A DNA stretch of 64,000 nucleotides from Micromonospora sp. WMMD1082 (GCF_029626175.1 NZ_JARUBM010000002.1:2683001-2747000); one strand, 5' to 3'; positions 18,001-26,588 are shown, counted from the first letter of the stretch. The notes: generated from the letters alone by a model not told the origin. Numbers and translations: made by a program.

Positions 18001-18137
18001 ATGAGTTGTTCGACCGACACCAACTGCCCCACGTTGCATGCGAGCATGGCCAGAACGGTTCGTTGCTTCGGCGTCCCCAGATCCACCGCCACCGTGTCGA
18101 ACGACACCCGAAGGCCCCCAAGCACCTCAATCTTCAC
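15039..18137 (-). CDS. AfsR/SARP-type regulator (BTAD, NB-ARC, TPR)
   Basis: The 1032-residue protein has an OmpR-type winged helix at its N-terminus (MKIEVLGGLRVSF, PKQRTVLAMLA, RTYAANLRRSL), a BTAD domain to ~245, an NB-ARC/STAND ATPase (~280-560) with Walker A GMAGSGKTTLA and Walker B KVIIVLDN, then TPR-like repeats to the end. SARPs usually activate secondary-metabolite genes by binding direct repeats near promoters. No biosynthetic cluster adjoins it, so its targets are unknown. GTG 18137 follows AGGAGGAG by ~10 nt. It is divergent from the GGDEF-EAL gene. Confidence 0.88.
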   Translation of the reverse strand: MKIEVLGGLRVSFDTVAVDLGTPKQRTVLAMLACNVGQLVSVEQLIDELWFKDPPPSAIPNVRTYAANLRRSLEAMLPHREALIRSRDGYRLDVECSSVDLCAFRAEVTEARKLIGVDDKEAVRLVSRALARWRGSMLTGVALGPLLSAQVAAATEDRLLAAELFAELQIQLGRFDEALPVLRELLITHPLREPAHLLLMQALYLGRDPAGAIAAYGAARRTLREQLNVEPGVELQRLYRRIARHGGWPHLDGATGAPGKGSAANTDQAQRPLLFLPRTVPDFVGRTDAVEHLLSRTLRIGEQVCAVHLIDGMAGSGKTTLAVHVASRLTGRCPDAQLFIDLRGHDPAGKLDSSTALATLLRQLGIPGNRIPPELGDRLIRWRRELAGRKVIIVLDNAADAEQIRPLLPAAPGSVVIVTSRRRITGLDVGPPVSLPVMETAEGVALLSSTVGAERVAAEPEAAAAVVERCGHLPLAIRLAGSRLAQRPTWRVADLAALLASKVRRLDHLASGDRSVASAFAASYASLSEPVKRLFRLLSVHPGEEFGLTVASALSGLSLDDTVDALEAILDSHLVDEVEPGRYRMHDLIRQYAHELSIRHDPASTRGRALSDLTNLMLHLACLVVDDLESKVVRRHLGLGRPHRADLVAASGVPTEEWMEVERANLVSLVERSRHWGHHDHAWRLARLLWRFLYVRGYFDDIIFTHLHGLASAEDAEDDDAVAAMHNYLASAYHRTGNYGEALEHVREAVSLAERHDDRQRIHRYRSNLVAIHWMRGDLEEAVRVGLDGLRRENGYDPDEVPSFLPNVGLALTLLGRYDEALRLHRLHLYLGRQVGSQFHLLNALGHIGAVKCRTGQYEASMRVLRMALVLRERTGHHYAESEVRNDLGVALRGLGRVDEAVLQHETARSMAVDSGEPHLEAAAINDLALTLVGSADVAKLIDLHREALRVATRVAHLYEQGRALAGLAEHLHASDPLEARRYRMRALALFRRMGVPERFEVERRLAETVSTEPPVVRPAPAANDTPTGDPR

Positions 18138-18625
18138 ATTCTTGAACTCCTCCTGAGGAAGACTGTTCGCGTGATCGCATCATCACAATGAGCAACAGAT
18201 CAGTCTGACCACAACAAACATTCCACCAGATGGTGGCGGGGCTGGCACTGCGGCACCACAATCTGAAGCGAAGATGAACAGTCTGCGCTGAATTGTGCAA
18301 GCCGGAGTCGCCGGCTGCGGAGAGGCTGCTCGACAAACTCCAGGATCGACGCTCTCCGCATAACCCATATGGACGGAACGTCATGAATGGACGCGCAATT
18401 GGCTAATGTTGCGTAATGTCACATTTATACTCGCTTGGCCGACCTGTCTCGACTTAGCCTCACTCCCGCACATCGAGCGGGTTCTCCATCGGTGAGCTGG
18501 GGCGTCGAGATTGAAGGAGGCGACGACATGCGTGGCAACGACTGGAATTGACGAATGTCCTGGGAATGCCGGATCGGCCGACGGTAGGCTCTCCCAGCAC
18601 GGTGACGCCAGCCAACAGGAGTGGC
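18138..18625. other. Intergenic region between SARP and GGDEF-EAL genes
   Basis: These 488 bases between divergent genes are visibly richer in A/T than the flanks, and no convincing gene is seen. Promoter-like TATACT occurs near 18427 on the plus strand. In-frame starts upstream of ATG 18626 (TTG 18548, ATG 18566) lack a good ribosome site. Confidence 0.5.
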
Positions 18626-21136
18626 ATGATCCACCTCTCCGAACGACCAAATGAGACCGATCGGCGGCTCACGCTGCTAGTCGGTCTCGTCGTCGTCGTT
18701 GCCACGATCGTGGTGATCACCTCGGCCATCGCCGCCTCTGCCTCACCCTTGACCGTGCCTCTGAACGATCTGTCCGTGCTGGTCATGCTGACGTTTATGA
18801 GTGCGGTAGGTACCCTCGTGAAGGTACCCATCCGGATCAGGTCGACGACACACTCGATCAGCTGGAACGAGACCGCACTGGTTATCGCCCTAGCGCTCGC
18901 TCCGACATCGTGGGTCGTGTTGTGCACCGCTGCGGGTGTGGCACTGGCATCCCTGCAACTGCCACCGATCAAGCTCGCCTTCGGCGTGGGCAAGAACGTC
19001 CTGATGGCCGCCGGTGCGGGAGCCGCCCTCACCGCAGCAGACTGGGACGGTCTCAGCGGTCACCCAGGGGACCTGCTCCCACCACTCGCGGTCGCCTATC
19101 TCGTCGCCGTTCTGCTCGACGAGATCCTCGCGATACCTGTGATCGCTCTGGCCTCGGGTACCCCGATCTCCCAACACTTCCGGAGCAACCTCGATCTGAG
19201 GATCGCGGGTTACGCGGTGCGATTCGGCGTCGCGATCGGCAGCCTGCTCATCCTCGAGGCGGACACTCGGCTCCTGCTCGCCGTTCCGCCGCTCGTGCTC
19301 AGCCTCCACCTGGCCTACCTGACCAGAGTTCGCGGTCGCACCGAGCAGCAGGTGTGGCAGCGGCTCGCCCAGACCACCGACGCGCTCAACGTCGTCGAGC
19401 TGGACGAGGTCCTCACCACCGCGGTCACCCGGTCCGCCGAGCTCTTCTCCGCCGACGAGGTGGAAGTCGAGCTGCGCGACGCCGACCGGATCGTGCGCGG
19501 CGGCGCCGACGGGGTCACCTACGACGGGCCCGCCGACGAGCCGACCGCCGTGACGGGGACGGTGGTGCCCGTCCGCCTCGAAGGGCACGACAAGACGGTC
19601 GACGTGGGCATGCTGCGACTGCGTTTCCGCGGGCCGGTGACGCTCTCCGCGCGGGAGCACTACACGCTGCACACCCTCGCCTCGGCGCTGTGCACCGCGG
19701 TACGCAATGCCCAGGCGTACGCCGAACTCGCCCGGGTCGCGCAGGCCCACGCGCACGACGCGACGCACGACGCGCTGACCGGGCTGGCCAACCGGCGCCA
19801 CCTGCTCGACGCCGGGAACGCGCAGCTGCACCAGCGGCACGCTGACGGGGTGACCGCCCTGGTGCTGATCGACCTGAACCACTTCAAGGAGGTCAACGAC
19901 ACCCTCGGCCACGCCGCCGGCGACCAGACACTGACCGCCGTTGCCGAGCGGCTGCGGGCCGCCGCCCGATCCGACGACCTGGTCGCCCGGCTCGGTGGCG
20001 ACGAGTTCGCCGTACTCCTGCGGGCACTGCCCGCTCCCGCGGTGGCCGCGCTCCGGGCGGAAACGCTGCTGGCCGCGCTGCACGAGCCGTTCGACATCGA
20101 GGGTATGCGGATCAGCGTCGAGGCCAGCGGCGGCATAGCCGTCGCCCCCGCCACCGGCGGCATGGTCGAGCTGCTGCGCCGGGCCGACGTCGCCATGTAC
20201 CAGGCCAAGCGGGCCGGGCAGCGCATCGCCACCTACGCGCCGGCCCGGGACACCGCCGACCTGGGGCGCCTCACCCTCGGCGGCGAACTGCCCCGGGCCG
20301 TCGCCGACCACGAGTTCACCGTCAACTTCCAGCCGATCGTCGACCTCGGCACCGGTGAGGTCATCGCCGCCGAGGCGCTGGCCCGCTGGCGCCACCCCAC
20401 CCACGGCATGATCGACCCGCTGCGATTCCTGGAAGCCGTCGAGCGCTCCGGGCTGCTCCCGGCGTTCGCCGAAGCGATCCTCGACCAGGCACTGATCGCC
20501 GCCGGCACCTGGCGCGACGCCGGCTTCGACGTCCCCGTGGCGGTCAACGTCTCCCCGCGCAGCCTGCTCGACGCGCGGTTCCCCGGGTCGGTGCTGGCGC
20601 GGCTGCGCGCCCACGACCTGCCAGCCGACCGGCTGGTCCTGGAGCTGACCGAGACCCTCACCCTCAGTCAACTCGACGTCGTCGACCAGGCACTCACCCG
20701 GCTGCGCGGCGCCGGCGTCCGGCTCGCCCTGGACGACTTCGGCACCGGCTACTCCTCGCTCTCCCTGCTCTCCCGGGTTCCGGTGCACGAGCTGAAGATC
20801 GACCGGAGCTTCGTCACCGCCATGGAGTCCTCCACCGAGGCCGCCGCGATCATCCGCTCCACCCTGGATCTCGGTCGCAGCCTCGACCTCGCGGTGGTGG
20901 CCGAGGGAGTGGAGCGGGAGGCGCAGCGCCGGGCGCTCTGGGAACTGGGCTGCACGGCCGGCCAGGGCCACCTCTTCGCCCGCCCGCTGCCCGCCGGGAC
21001 GCTGCTCGCGGCGCTCCAGCGCGGCACCGGCGACCGGACAGGCTGCCTCGCGGCCGCCCTGCACGACGCCGGCGCGGTGGTCCGGCTGCCGCAGGGACGT
21101 CGGCAGGGGGGCCAGGGCCGCCACCAACCGGCCTGA
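18626..21136 (+). CDS. Membrane GGDEF-EAL protein (diguanylate cyclase/phosphodiesterase)
   Basis: The 836-residue protein has about six to eight N-terminal membrane segments (to ~235), a GAF-like region (~250-385), a GGDEF domain and an EAL domain. The cyclase motif GGDEF (457-461) is intact, and RSDD five residues before it fits an allosteric I-site. The phosphodiesterase motifs EALARW (583), NVSPRSL, LELTET, LDDFGTGYSS (D703-D704) and LKIDRSF are all present, so either activity is possible. ATG 18626 has CAGGAG five bases upstream. It probably sets local cyclic di-GMP, which controls development in Streptomyces. Confidence 0.88.
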   Translation: MIHLSERPNETDRRLTLLVGLVVVVATIVVITSAIAASASPLTVPLNDLSVLVMLTFMSAVGTLVKVPIRIRSTTHSISWNETALVIALALAPTSWVVLCTAAGVALASLQLPPIKLAFGVGKNVLMAAGAGAALTAADWDGLSGHPGDLLPPLAVAYLVAVLLDEILAIPVIALASGTPISQHFRSNLDLRIAGYAVRFGVAIGSLLILEADTRLLLAVPPLVLSLHLAYLTRVRGRTEQQVWQRLAQTTDALNVVELDEVLTTAVTRSAELFSADEVEVELRDADRIVRGGADGVTYDGPADEPTAVTGTVVPVRLEGHDKTVDVGMLRLRFRGPVTLSAREHYTLHTLASALCTAVRNAQAYAELARVAQAHAHDATHDALTGLANRRHLLDAGNAQLHQRHADGVTALVLIDLNHFKEVNDTLGHAAGDQTLTAVAERLRAAARSDDLVARLGGDEFAVLLRALPAPAVAALRAETLLAALHEPFDIEGMRISVEASGGIAVAPATGGMVELLRRADVAMYQAKRAGQRIATYAPARDTADLGRLTLGGELPRAVADHEFTVNFQPIVDLGTGEVIAAEALARWRHPTHGMIDPLRFLEAVERSGLLPAFAEAILDQALIAAGTWRDAGFDVPVAVNVSPRSLLDARFPGSVLARLRAHDLPADRLVLELTETLTLSQLDVVDQALTRLRGAGVRLALDDFGTGYSSLSLLSRVPVHELKIDRSFVTAMESSTEAAAIIRSTLDLGRSLDLAVVAEGVEREAQRRALWELGCTAGQGHLFARPLPAGTLLAALQRGTGDRTGCLAAALHDAGAVVRLPQGRRQGGQGRHQPA

Positions 21137-21149
21137 CACACTTGCCCGG

Positions 21150-22502
21150 GTGAGTACCGCCACGCCGCTCGTGCGCCGTCCCAGCTGGTGGCACCGGCTC
21201 GATACGGCCGCCGGCGGTCTCGCCCTCGACCTCGGCCTCTACGCCGGATCGGCCGCCTTCGCGGCGGTCACCGCGGCCACCTCCACGCTCCTGCCGCACC
21301 GGGCCTGGGGCGGGATCGCGGCGCTGGGCTACCTCGGCGCGGCGCTGGTGGCGGCCGGTCAGCTTCTCCTGCGGCGCCATCGGCCGGACTCGACGCTGGT
21401 CGGGCTGCCCGCACGCTGGCTGGTCACCATCCTCACCTGGGCCGCTGTCGCCCTGCTGCCGCTGATCTGGCAGAGCGTGCAGCGCGCGGCGGGACGGACC
21501 GACCGGGCCCAGGAGGAGGTACTCGTCGTCGAGGAATCCGGGCGACGACTGACCGACTCCGGCACGCCCTACCTGGGACCGGACGCCATCGCCGCGTTGC
21601 CCCCCGGCGAACAGCTGCTCGGCTACACCCCGTACCAGCCGGGAATGGCCCTGTTCGGGCTGCCCCGCGCGGCAGCCGACGCGTGGTGGACCGACGCTCG
21701 GCTCTGGTTCGCCGTCGGCACCGCGATCGCCCTCGCCGTCGCCGTCCGCGTCCTGCGGCGGCCCGTGGGCACGGCCGGTGCCGGCGGCGCGGTCGATGCG
21801 GTCGATGCGGGCGGGCACGGCGCCATCGTGCTGCGCGGGGTGCAGGCCGCCACCGTGCTGCCGGTCTGCGCGCTGACCCTGGCGACCGGCGGCGACGACC
21901 TGCCCGTACTCGCGCTCTGCCTGCTGGCGCTCGCGCTCGCCGCCACCGCACGACCCGGCTGGGCCGGCGTCGCCGTCGGGCTGGCCGGCGCGCTCAAGCT
22001 CTTCGCCTGGCCGGTCGCCGCGGTGCTGATCATCTGGGGATTCACCCGACGGGCCGGTCTGCGGGTCGCCGCCGGCGCGCTGGGCCTGCCCGCCGCCGCG
22101 CTGCTGCCCACCCTGCTGGTCGACCGCGAGGCGCTGGTGGAGAACGTGCTGCGGTTTCCGCTCGGGCACGGCCTGGTCGCCAGCCCGGCGCAGACGCCGT
22201 TCCCCGGCTACCTGATCGCGAACGCCCTGCCGGCGGGACGGGCGGTGGCCGCCGCGCTGCTGGTCGCCGCCGGGGTGGCGATCGCCGTCCGGCTCGCCGT
22301 CCGCCCGCCCCGCGCCGCCCGCACCGCGGCGCTCGTCTGCGGGTACGGGTTGCTCGTGGCGATCCTGCTGATACCCGCCACCCGGTTCGGCTACCTGCTC
22401 TATCCGGTCGCGTTCCTCCTCTGGGCACCCGCGCTGGACCGTCCCGGGATCCGGCAACCGGCGAGCGGAGACGGCCCGCAGGGCGTAGACCTGAGGACAT
22501 GA
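21150..22502 (+). CDS. DUF2029/GT87-like integral membrane protein
   Basis: This 450-residue polytopic protein has about ten hydrophobic segments. The extracytoplasmic loop with DSGTPYLGPDAIAAL and YTPYQPGMALFGLPRA resembles GT87-like loops, and GLAGALKLFAWPVAAVLI matches the K-L/F-x-W-P region seen in related mannosyltransferases. The start GTG 21150 lies 13 nt after the GGDEF-EAL stop. It overlaps the next gene by ATGA, making a three-gene transcription unit plausible. Sugar donor and acceptor are unknown. Confidence 0.7.
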   Translation: MSTATPLVRRPSWWHRLDTAAGGLALDLGLYAGSAAFAAVTAATSTLLPHRAWGGIAALGYLGAALVAAGQLLLRRHRPDSTLVGLPARWLVTILTWAAVALLPLIWQSVQRAAGRTDRAQEEVLVVEESGRRLTDSGTPYLGPDAIAALPPGEQLLGYTPYQPGMALFGLPRAAADAWWTDARLWFAVGTAIALAVAVRVLRRPVGTAGAGGAVDAVDAGGHGAIVLRGVQAATVLPVCALTLATGGDDLPVLALCLLALALAATARPGWAGVAVGLAGALKLFAWPVAAVLIIWGFTRRAGLRVAAGALGLPAAALLPTLLVDREALVENVLRFPLGHGLVASPAQTPFPGYLIANALPAGRAVAAALLVAAGVAIAVRLAVRPPRAARTAALVCGYGLLVAILLIPATRFGYLLYPVAFLLWAPALDRPGIRQPASGDGPQGVDLRT

Positions 22503-23131
22503 CCACCTACCGAGACCGCACCGAGGCGGGCCGGGTGCTCGCCGACCGACTCACCGCCCTGATCGGCGAACCGGACGTCGTCGTGCTCGGCCTGGTACGC
22601 GGCGGCGTGCCGGTGGCCCGGGTCGTCGCCGAACGGCTCGGCGTACCGCTGGACGTGCTGGTGGTCCGCAAACTCGGCATGCCCTGGGCACCCGAGGTCG
22701 CCTTCGGCGCGCTCGGCCCCGGCGGCGTACGCGTGGTCAACGAGGTGGTGGCCGGGCAGCTCGACCCGGACGACATCGCCGAGGTCCAGCGTCGGGAGCA
22801 GGCGGAACTGGACCGGCGCGAACGCCTCTACCGGGCCGGCCGGCCGCCGCTGAACCTGACCGGCCGCACGGCCGTCATCGTCGACGACGGGCTGGCCACC
22901 GGGGCCACCGCCCGTGCCGCCGTCCAGGTGGCTCGGCACCTCGGCGCCCGCCGGGTCGTGGTCGCCGTCCCGGTCGGCGCCCAGGAGGCGTACGAGATGC
23001 TGGCCGCCGAGGCCGACCAGGTGATCTGTGCCCAGCGGCCGCCCACCTTCACCGCCGTCGGGGCGCACTACGACGACTTCCACGAGGTTTCCGACGACGA
23101 GGTGACGGAGGCGCTGACCACTACCGCGTGA
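22499..23131 (+). CDS. Phosphoribosyltransferase-domain protein
   Basis: This 210-residue type I phosphoribosyltransferase fold carries the PRPP-binding motif AVIVDDGLATGATARA. An early GLVRGGVPVA loop and VVRKLGMPWAPEVAFGAL are typical of stand-alone PRTase-like proteins of actinobacteria often annotated only by domain. ATG 22499 overlaps the previous stop (ATGA), and GAGGA sits just upstream. The base or substrate is not identifiable. Confidence 0.78.
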   Translation: MTTYRDRTEAGRVLADRLTALIGEPDVVVLGLVRGGVPVARVVAERLGVPLDVLVVRKLGMPWAPEVAFGALGPGGVRVVNEVVAGQLDPDDIAEVQRREQAELDRRERLYRAGRPPLNLTGRTAVIVDDGLATGATARAAVQVARHLGARRVVVAVPVGAQEAYEMLAAEADQVICAQRPPTFTAVGAHYDDFHEVSDDEVTEALTTTA

Positions 23132-23141
23132 CCCGACCAGG

Positions 23142-23147
23142 TACCGT
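23142..23147 (+). promoter_or_regulatory. -10 box (TACCGT) of a leaderless start
   Basis: TACCGT ends 6 nt before ATG 23154. No Shine-Dalgarno is visible before the zinc-ribbon gene. Confidence 0.4.
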
Positions 23148-23153
23148 CGGGTG

Positions 23154-23504
23154 ATGAGCCTGACCTGTCCCAAGTGTCACGGGGAAATGCGGCAGTACGA
23201 ACGCAGTGGCGTCGTCATCGACCAGTGTGGCGAGTGCCGGGGGATCTTCCTCGACCGCGGCGAGTTGGAGAAGCTGTTCGAGGCGGAAGCCAACTGGAGC
23301 CAGCAGCAGACCCCCGCCGCGCCCCAGCCCGCGGGCTACCAGCCACCGCCGCCGCACCAGCCGGGCTACGGCGCCGTACCCCCGCCGCCGCCCCCGCCGC
23401 ACGGCTACCCGGCACCGGCGTACGGCCAGCCCCAGCACTACGGATACCACGGGCACTACCGGCGCAAGAAGCGCAAGAGCTTCCTCGACGACATGTTCGG
23501 CTGA
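23154..23504 (+). CDS. Zinc-ribbon (zf-TFIIB) protein with Pro/Tyr-rich tail
   Basis: This 116-residue protein starts MSLTCPKCHGEMR and has a second CGECRG knuckle followed by IFLDRGELEKL, the zf-TFIIB pattern with four cysteines. The middle is Pro/Gln/Tyr-rich, and the tail is basic (YRRKKRKSFLDDMFG), a conserved ending in this family. It probably binds zinc; function is unknown. GTG 23151 is an in-frame alternative. It is convergent with dnaB. Confidence 0.82.
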   Translation: MSLTCPKCHGEMRQYERSGVVIDQCGECRGIFLDRGELEKLFEAEANWSQQQTPAAPQPAGYQPPPPHQPGYGAVPPPPPPPHGYPAPAYGQPQHYGYHGHYRRKKRKSFLDDMFG

Positions 23505-23566
23505 GCCCTCTGGCGGTGCGACCGGGCCGCCACCAGACGGCCCGTTCGCCCGCTGACCGCGGCCGG

Positions 23567-26197
23567 TCAGACGATTGCCATGTCCACGAAGCGCGACAGG
23601 TGCAGTTGGGCGGCGACCGTCACGGTGTCGGTCGGGCCATTTCTGTGCTTGGCGATGATGAAATCCGCCTCGCCGGCCCGGGGCGACTCCTTGTCGTAGT
23701 AATCGTCGCGATGTAGAAGTATGACAACGTCCGCATCCTGCTCAATTGAGCCAGACTCGCGCAAATCGGACAACTGCGGACGCTTGTCGGTGCGCTGCTC
23801 CGGGCCACGGTTCAGCTGGCTGACCGCGATGACCGGGCACTCGACCTCCTTGGCCAGCAGCTTGAGGCCCCGGGAGAGGTCCGCGACCTCCTGCTGCCGG
23901 CTCTCGGTGCGCTTCGGCGAGGTCATCAGCTGGAGGTAGTCGACCACGATCAGCTTGAGGTCGTGCCGCTGTTTGAGCCGGCGGGCCTTCGCCCGGATCT
24001 CCATCAGGTTCATGCTCGGCGTGTCGTCCACGAACAGTGGCGCCTCGCTGATCTCCCCCATGCAGCGGGCGAGCTTCGTCCAGTCGTCGTCGGAGAGTTG
24101 CCCGCTGCGCAGCACGTGCAGCGGAACGCGGGCCTCCGCCGAGAGCAGCCGCATGACGATCTCGACCTTGCTCATCTCCAGGGAGAAGATGGCCGCCGCC
24201 TGGTTCGCCCGGATTGCCGAGTTTCTTGCGAAGTCCATGCTCGCCGTACTGTTGTGCGTTGGAATCATGGCTCGGCCGGCCAGGTACAAGTGATCCGGGC
24301 TGTCGACCGTCACGCAGCGCACCGGCACACTCGGCACCGGGCGTACGCCGACGATGTATCGGGAGCGGGTGCCCGCGCCGCTGACACTGGGTCGACGCTG
24401 TGCGTGGGACATTCGCTTCCGCGTCAGCCTGAAGACCTCGTCCGTGGTCGGGAAGTTCAGCGTATGCGCGACCGAGCTTTCGGGTTGACGCCCGCTGACC
24501 TCCTTACGGTTGACCGAGCAGCGGTATCCCAGACTCACGATGAGTTCATAGACATCCTCGGCCAGTCGCGCGGATGTGGTGGTGTATTGGACATGGCCGG
24601 CCGGGGCGACGGTGCCGTCCGTGTCGAGCAGCCCTGCCAACAGTGCCCGCCGTTGATCTTCAGAGGCTCGCAGGTAGCGCTGGGGGATGTGCTTGTTGTT
24701 CAGAACACTGGCCGCCCGCAGCCGTCCTGCGTCCGCCGAGGTGAAACGAGCGCCGGCGGCGTGCCCGTCACCCAACCACACCCCCAGGGTGTATGGAGGA
24801 ATGGGCAGATCCCCTCGTTCCGGAAAGGACAGCGGACGAGCGTTGTCCACCGCGTGGTTCGCCCGCCCGTCCGCCGGCTGCCGTAGCGTGCTGGCGATGT
24901 GTTCCGTGGTGACCACCCGCGAATGGTCCGCCGTCGTCTCGGCATCCCTGAGCCGGTCTACCCGAGTCAGGAGTTCACCGAGCAAGGCGTGCGCAGGGTA
25001 GGCAGCGACCTTCCGACGCCACGGCCTTCCCTGCCGGGTGTACGCCCGTTCGACCTTGCCAGCGATGCCAACCTTGGCGGCTACACCATGCAGGACGTTC
25101 CGGAACTCCGGCCCGGCGATCTTCACGGCCTCCGGGTACGTGATCAGTCGGTCCGGTGATGAGGCAACGGCCAGCTGGGCCGTAGCGGCTGCGCGCCGCG
25201 CCTGCGCGTCCCACTGGTAACTCGGCTGCGTCTCACTCCGCCGACGACGCGCTGCTCTGGTGGTCGTCGCCCACAGATGTTCGGCGTCGGCGACGATGGT
25301 GGAGCCGTCGGAGAACGCGACCTCGTAGCAAGGGCGACCAACACGAACCTCGAAGGCGTGCGTGACCGTGGTGGGTTTGCCGTCGGCGCCGATCAGTTGA
25401 TCGCCCGCCTTGACGTCACCCATGGTGGTCCAGCCGTCAGGGGTCGGTAGCGGAGTGTCGAGTGCCAGCGCCTTGCCCAAGCCGGGTCGCCCGGCCACAA
25501 TGATCAACTGCCCGGGATGCAGGCCGTTGAGCAGGCGGTCCAGGTCGGTGAAGCCGGTCGGCACGCCGGTCATCACGCCGCCCTGGGCGCCGACCGCCTC
25601 GATCTCGTCGAGCGTCGGCTGGAGCATGTCGGCGAGGACGGCGAAGTCCTCGCTGACCCGACGCTCGGTGACGTCGTAGACGGCCTGCTGGGCCAGGTCG
25701 ACGATGTCGTCGACGTCCCGGCTGCCGCCGCCCGCGGTGCCGTACCCGAGTTGGACGATCCGGGTGCCGGCCTCGACAAGCCGCCGGAGCACCGCCCGCT
25801 CGCTGACAATGCGCGCGTAGTAGGCCGCGTTCGCCGCGGTCGGCACGCTCGCGATCAGCGTGTGCAGGTAGGGAGCGCCACCGACCCGGGCCAGGTCGCC
25901 GGAGTCGGCCAACGCCGCCGCGACAGTGATGGCGTCGGCCGGCTCACCCCGACCGTAGATCTCCAGGATGGTGTCGAAGACGGTGGCGTGCACCGGCCGG
26001 TAGAAGTCGTTGGTCTTGAGTATCTCGACGACGTCGGCGATGGCGTCCTTGGAGAGCAGCATTCCACCCAGGACGCACTGCTCGGCGGCCACGTCCTGCG
26101 GTGGCGTCTTGTCGAACTGGCCGTCGCGCGGAGGCTCGCCGGGTGACTGGCCGCCGCCCGGGAACGACTCCGTCCGCCTGTCGTCGGTGACCGACAC
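23567..26197 (-). CDS. dnaB: Replicative DNA helicase DnaB, interrupted by an intein
   Basis: DnaB is the hexameric replicative helicase. The N-terminal domain starts near QDVAAEQCVLGGMLLS; the C-terminal RecA-like domain has IFSLEMSK, LIVVDYLQLM (Walker B) and AVSQLNRG. The Walker A motif is split: GRPGLGK ends at K242 and continues at S650 with STASMDF. Removing 407 intein residues leaves a normal ~469-residue DnaB. The GTG at 26197 is preceded by GGAGG at about 9 nt; GTG 26212 is an alternative. Activity requires protein splicing because the intein breaks the ATP-binding loop. It is convergent with the zinc-ribbon gene. Confidence 0.95.
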   Translation of the reverse strand: MSVTDDRRTESFPGGGQSPGEPPRDGQFDKTPPQDVAAEQCVLGGMLLSKDAIADVVEILKTNDFYRPVHATVFDTILEIYGRGEPADAITVAAALADSGDLARVGGAPYLHTLIASVPTAANAAYYARIVSERAVLRRLVEAGTRIVQLGYGTAGGGSRDVDDIVDLAQQAVYDVTERRVSEDFAVLADMLQPTLDEIEAVGAQGGVMTGVPTGFTDLDRLLNGLHPGQLIIVAGRPGLGKALALDTPLPTPDGWTTMGDVKAGDQLIGADGKPTTVTHAFEVRVGRPCYEVAFSDGSTIVADAEHLWATTTRAARRRRSETQPSYQWDAQARRAAATAQLAVASSPDRLITYPEAVKIAGPEFRNVLHGVAAKVGIAGKVERAYTRQGRPWRRKVAAYPAHALLGELLTRVDRLRDAETTADHSRVVTTEHIASTLRQPADGRANHAVDNARPLSFPERGDLPIPPYTLGVWLGDGHAAGARFTSADAGRLRAASVLNNKHIPQRYLRASEDQRRALLAGLLDTDGTVAPAGHVQYTTTSARLAEDVYELIVSLGYRCSVNRKEVSGRQPESSVAHTLNFPTTDEVFRLTRKRMSHAQRRPSVSGAGTRSRYIVGVRPVPSVPVRCVTVDSPDHLYLAGRAMIPTHNSTASMDFARNSAIRANQAAAIFSLEMSKVEIVMRLLSAEARVPLHVLRSGQLSDDDWTKLARCMGEISEAPLFVDDTPSMNLMEIRAKARRLKQRHDLKLIVVDYLQLMTSPKRTESRQQEVADLSRGLKLLAKEVECPVIAVSQLNRGPEQRTDKRPQLSDLRESGSIEQDADVVILLHRDDYYDKESPRAGEADFIIAKHRNGPTDTVTVAAQLHLSRFVDMAIV
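24251..25471 (-). mobile_element. Class 3 intein with LAGLIDADG endonuclease in DnaB
   Basis: In dnaB codons 243-649 the first intein residue is Ala, not Cys or Ser. The Trp-Cys-Thr triplet that defines class 3 inteins is present: Trp309 in EHLWAT (block B), Cys628 in VRCVTV (block F) and Thr647 in IPTHN (block G), ending His648-Asn649 before Ser650. Two endonuclease motifs, LGVWLGDG (~471-478) and LLAGLLDTDG (~519-528), keep their acidic residues, so homing may be active. A sampled intein line (24541-24600) is 58% GC against 78% for an extein line (25681-25740), which fits acquisition. Confidence 0.85.
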
Positions 26198-26588
26198 CGG
26201 GCCCCCCTCCACTGCGTCGGATCAGTTCCAGGCATACCGCCTGGGTGCGACAACCTCGACCGTCCGCGTCGATCGGGGGCCATCGGTCGGCAGGTCGGTG
26301 GCAACCATACGGACTTCGAGGTCAGCTGCTCAACCACGGCGGTGGACGAGCCTCGGGACAACCTGTGGATGCCGGCCGAGAAGCATGTGCGCAGCGTGTG
26401 CACAGGGTGTGGATAACGGATGGGGAGTTCTCGGCTGCAAGCCGCTGACCTGCGCATACTTTTTCCCCAGCCTGTGGACGGAAATTTCCGGGTAGGGCTT
26501 TATCCGGAACCTCCCGTAAGATCGGTGGCCTATGGCTACACCTGGGTAGCGGATTGCACTTTCGGTTGAGAAGGGTCACGCTCCGACC
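26198..26588. other. Intergenic region upstream of dnaB with DnaA-box-like sites
   Basis: The gap between divergent dnaB and the 598-residue gene has no ORF with coding character. It holds a perfect DnaA box (TTATCCACA read on the minus strand, 26408-26416), a second fitting the Streptomyces consensus (26473-26481), and a weaker one (26364-26372). Confidence 0.55.
26408..26416 (-). promoter_or_regulatory. DnaA box (exact TTATCCACA)
   Basis: This is an exact match to the 9-mer DnaA box, on the minus strand about 210 nt upstream of dnaB. A second site at 26473-26481 reads CCGTCCACA. Confidence 0.55.

Noticed and set aside
15039..23131. Secondary-metabolite gene cluster around the SARP regulator
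   Set aside because: No polyketide, peptide or terpene synthase genes are adjacent.
24251..25471. Class 1 intein or frame-disrupting insertion in dnaB
   Set aside because: The first residue is Ala, not Cys or Ser, and the frame is intact on both sides with the W-C-T set, which fits class 3.
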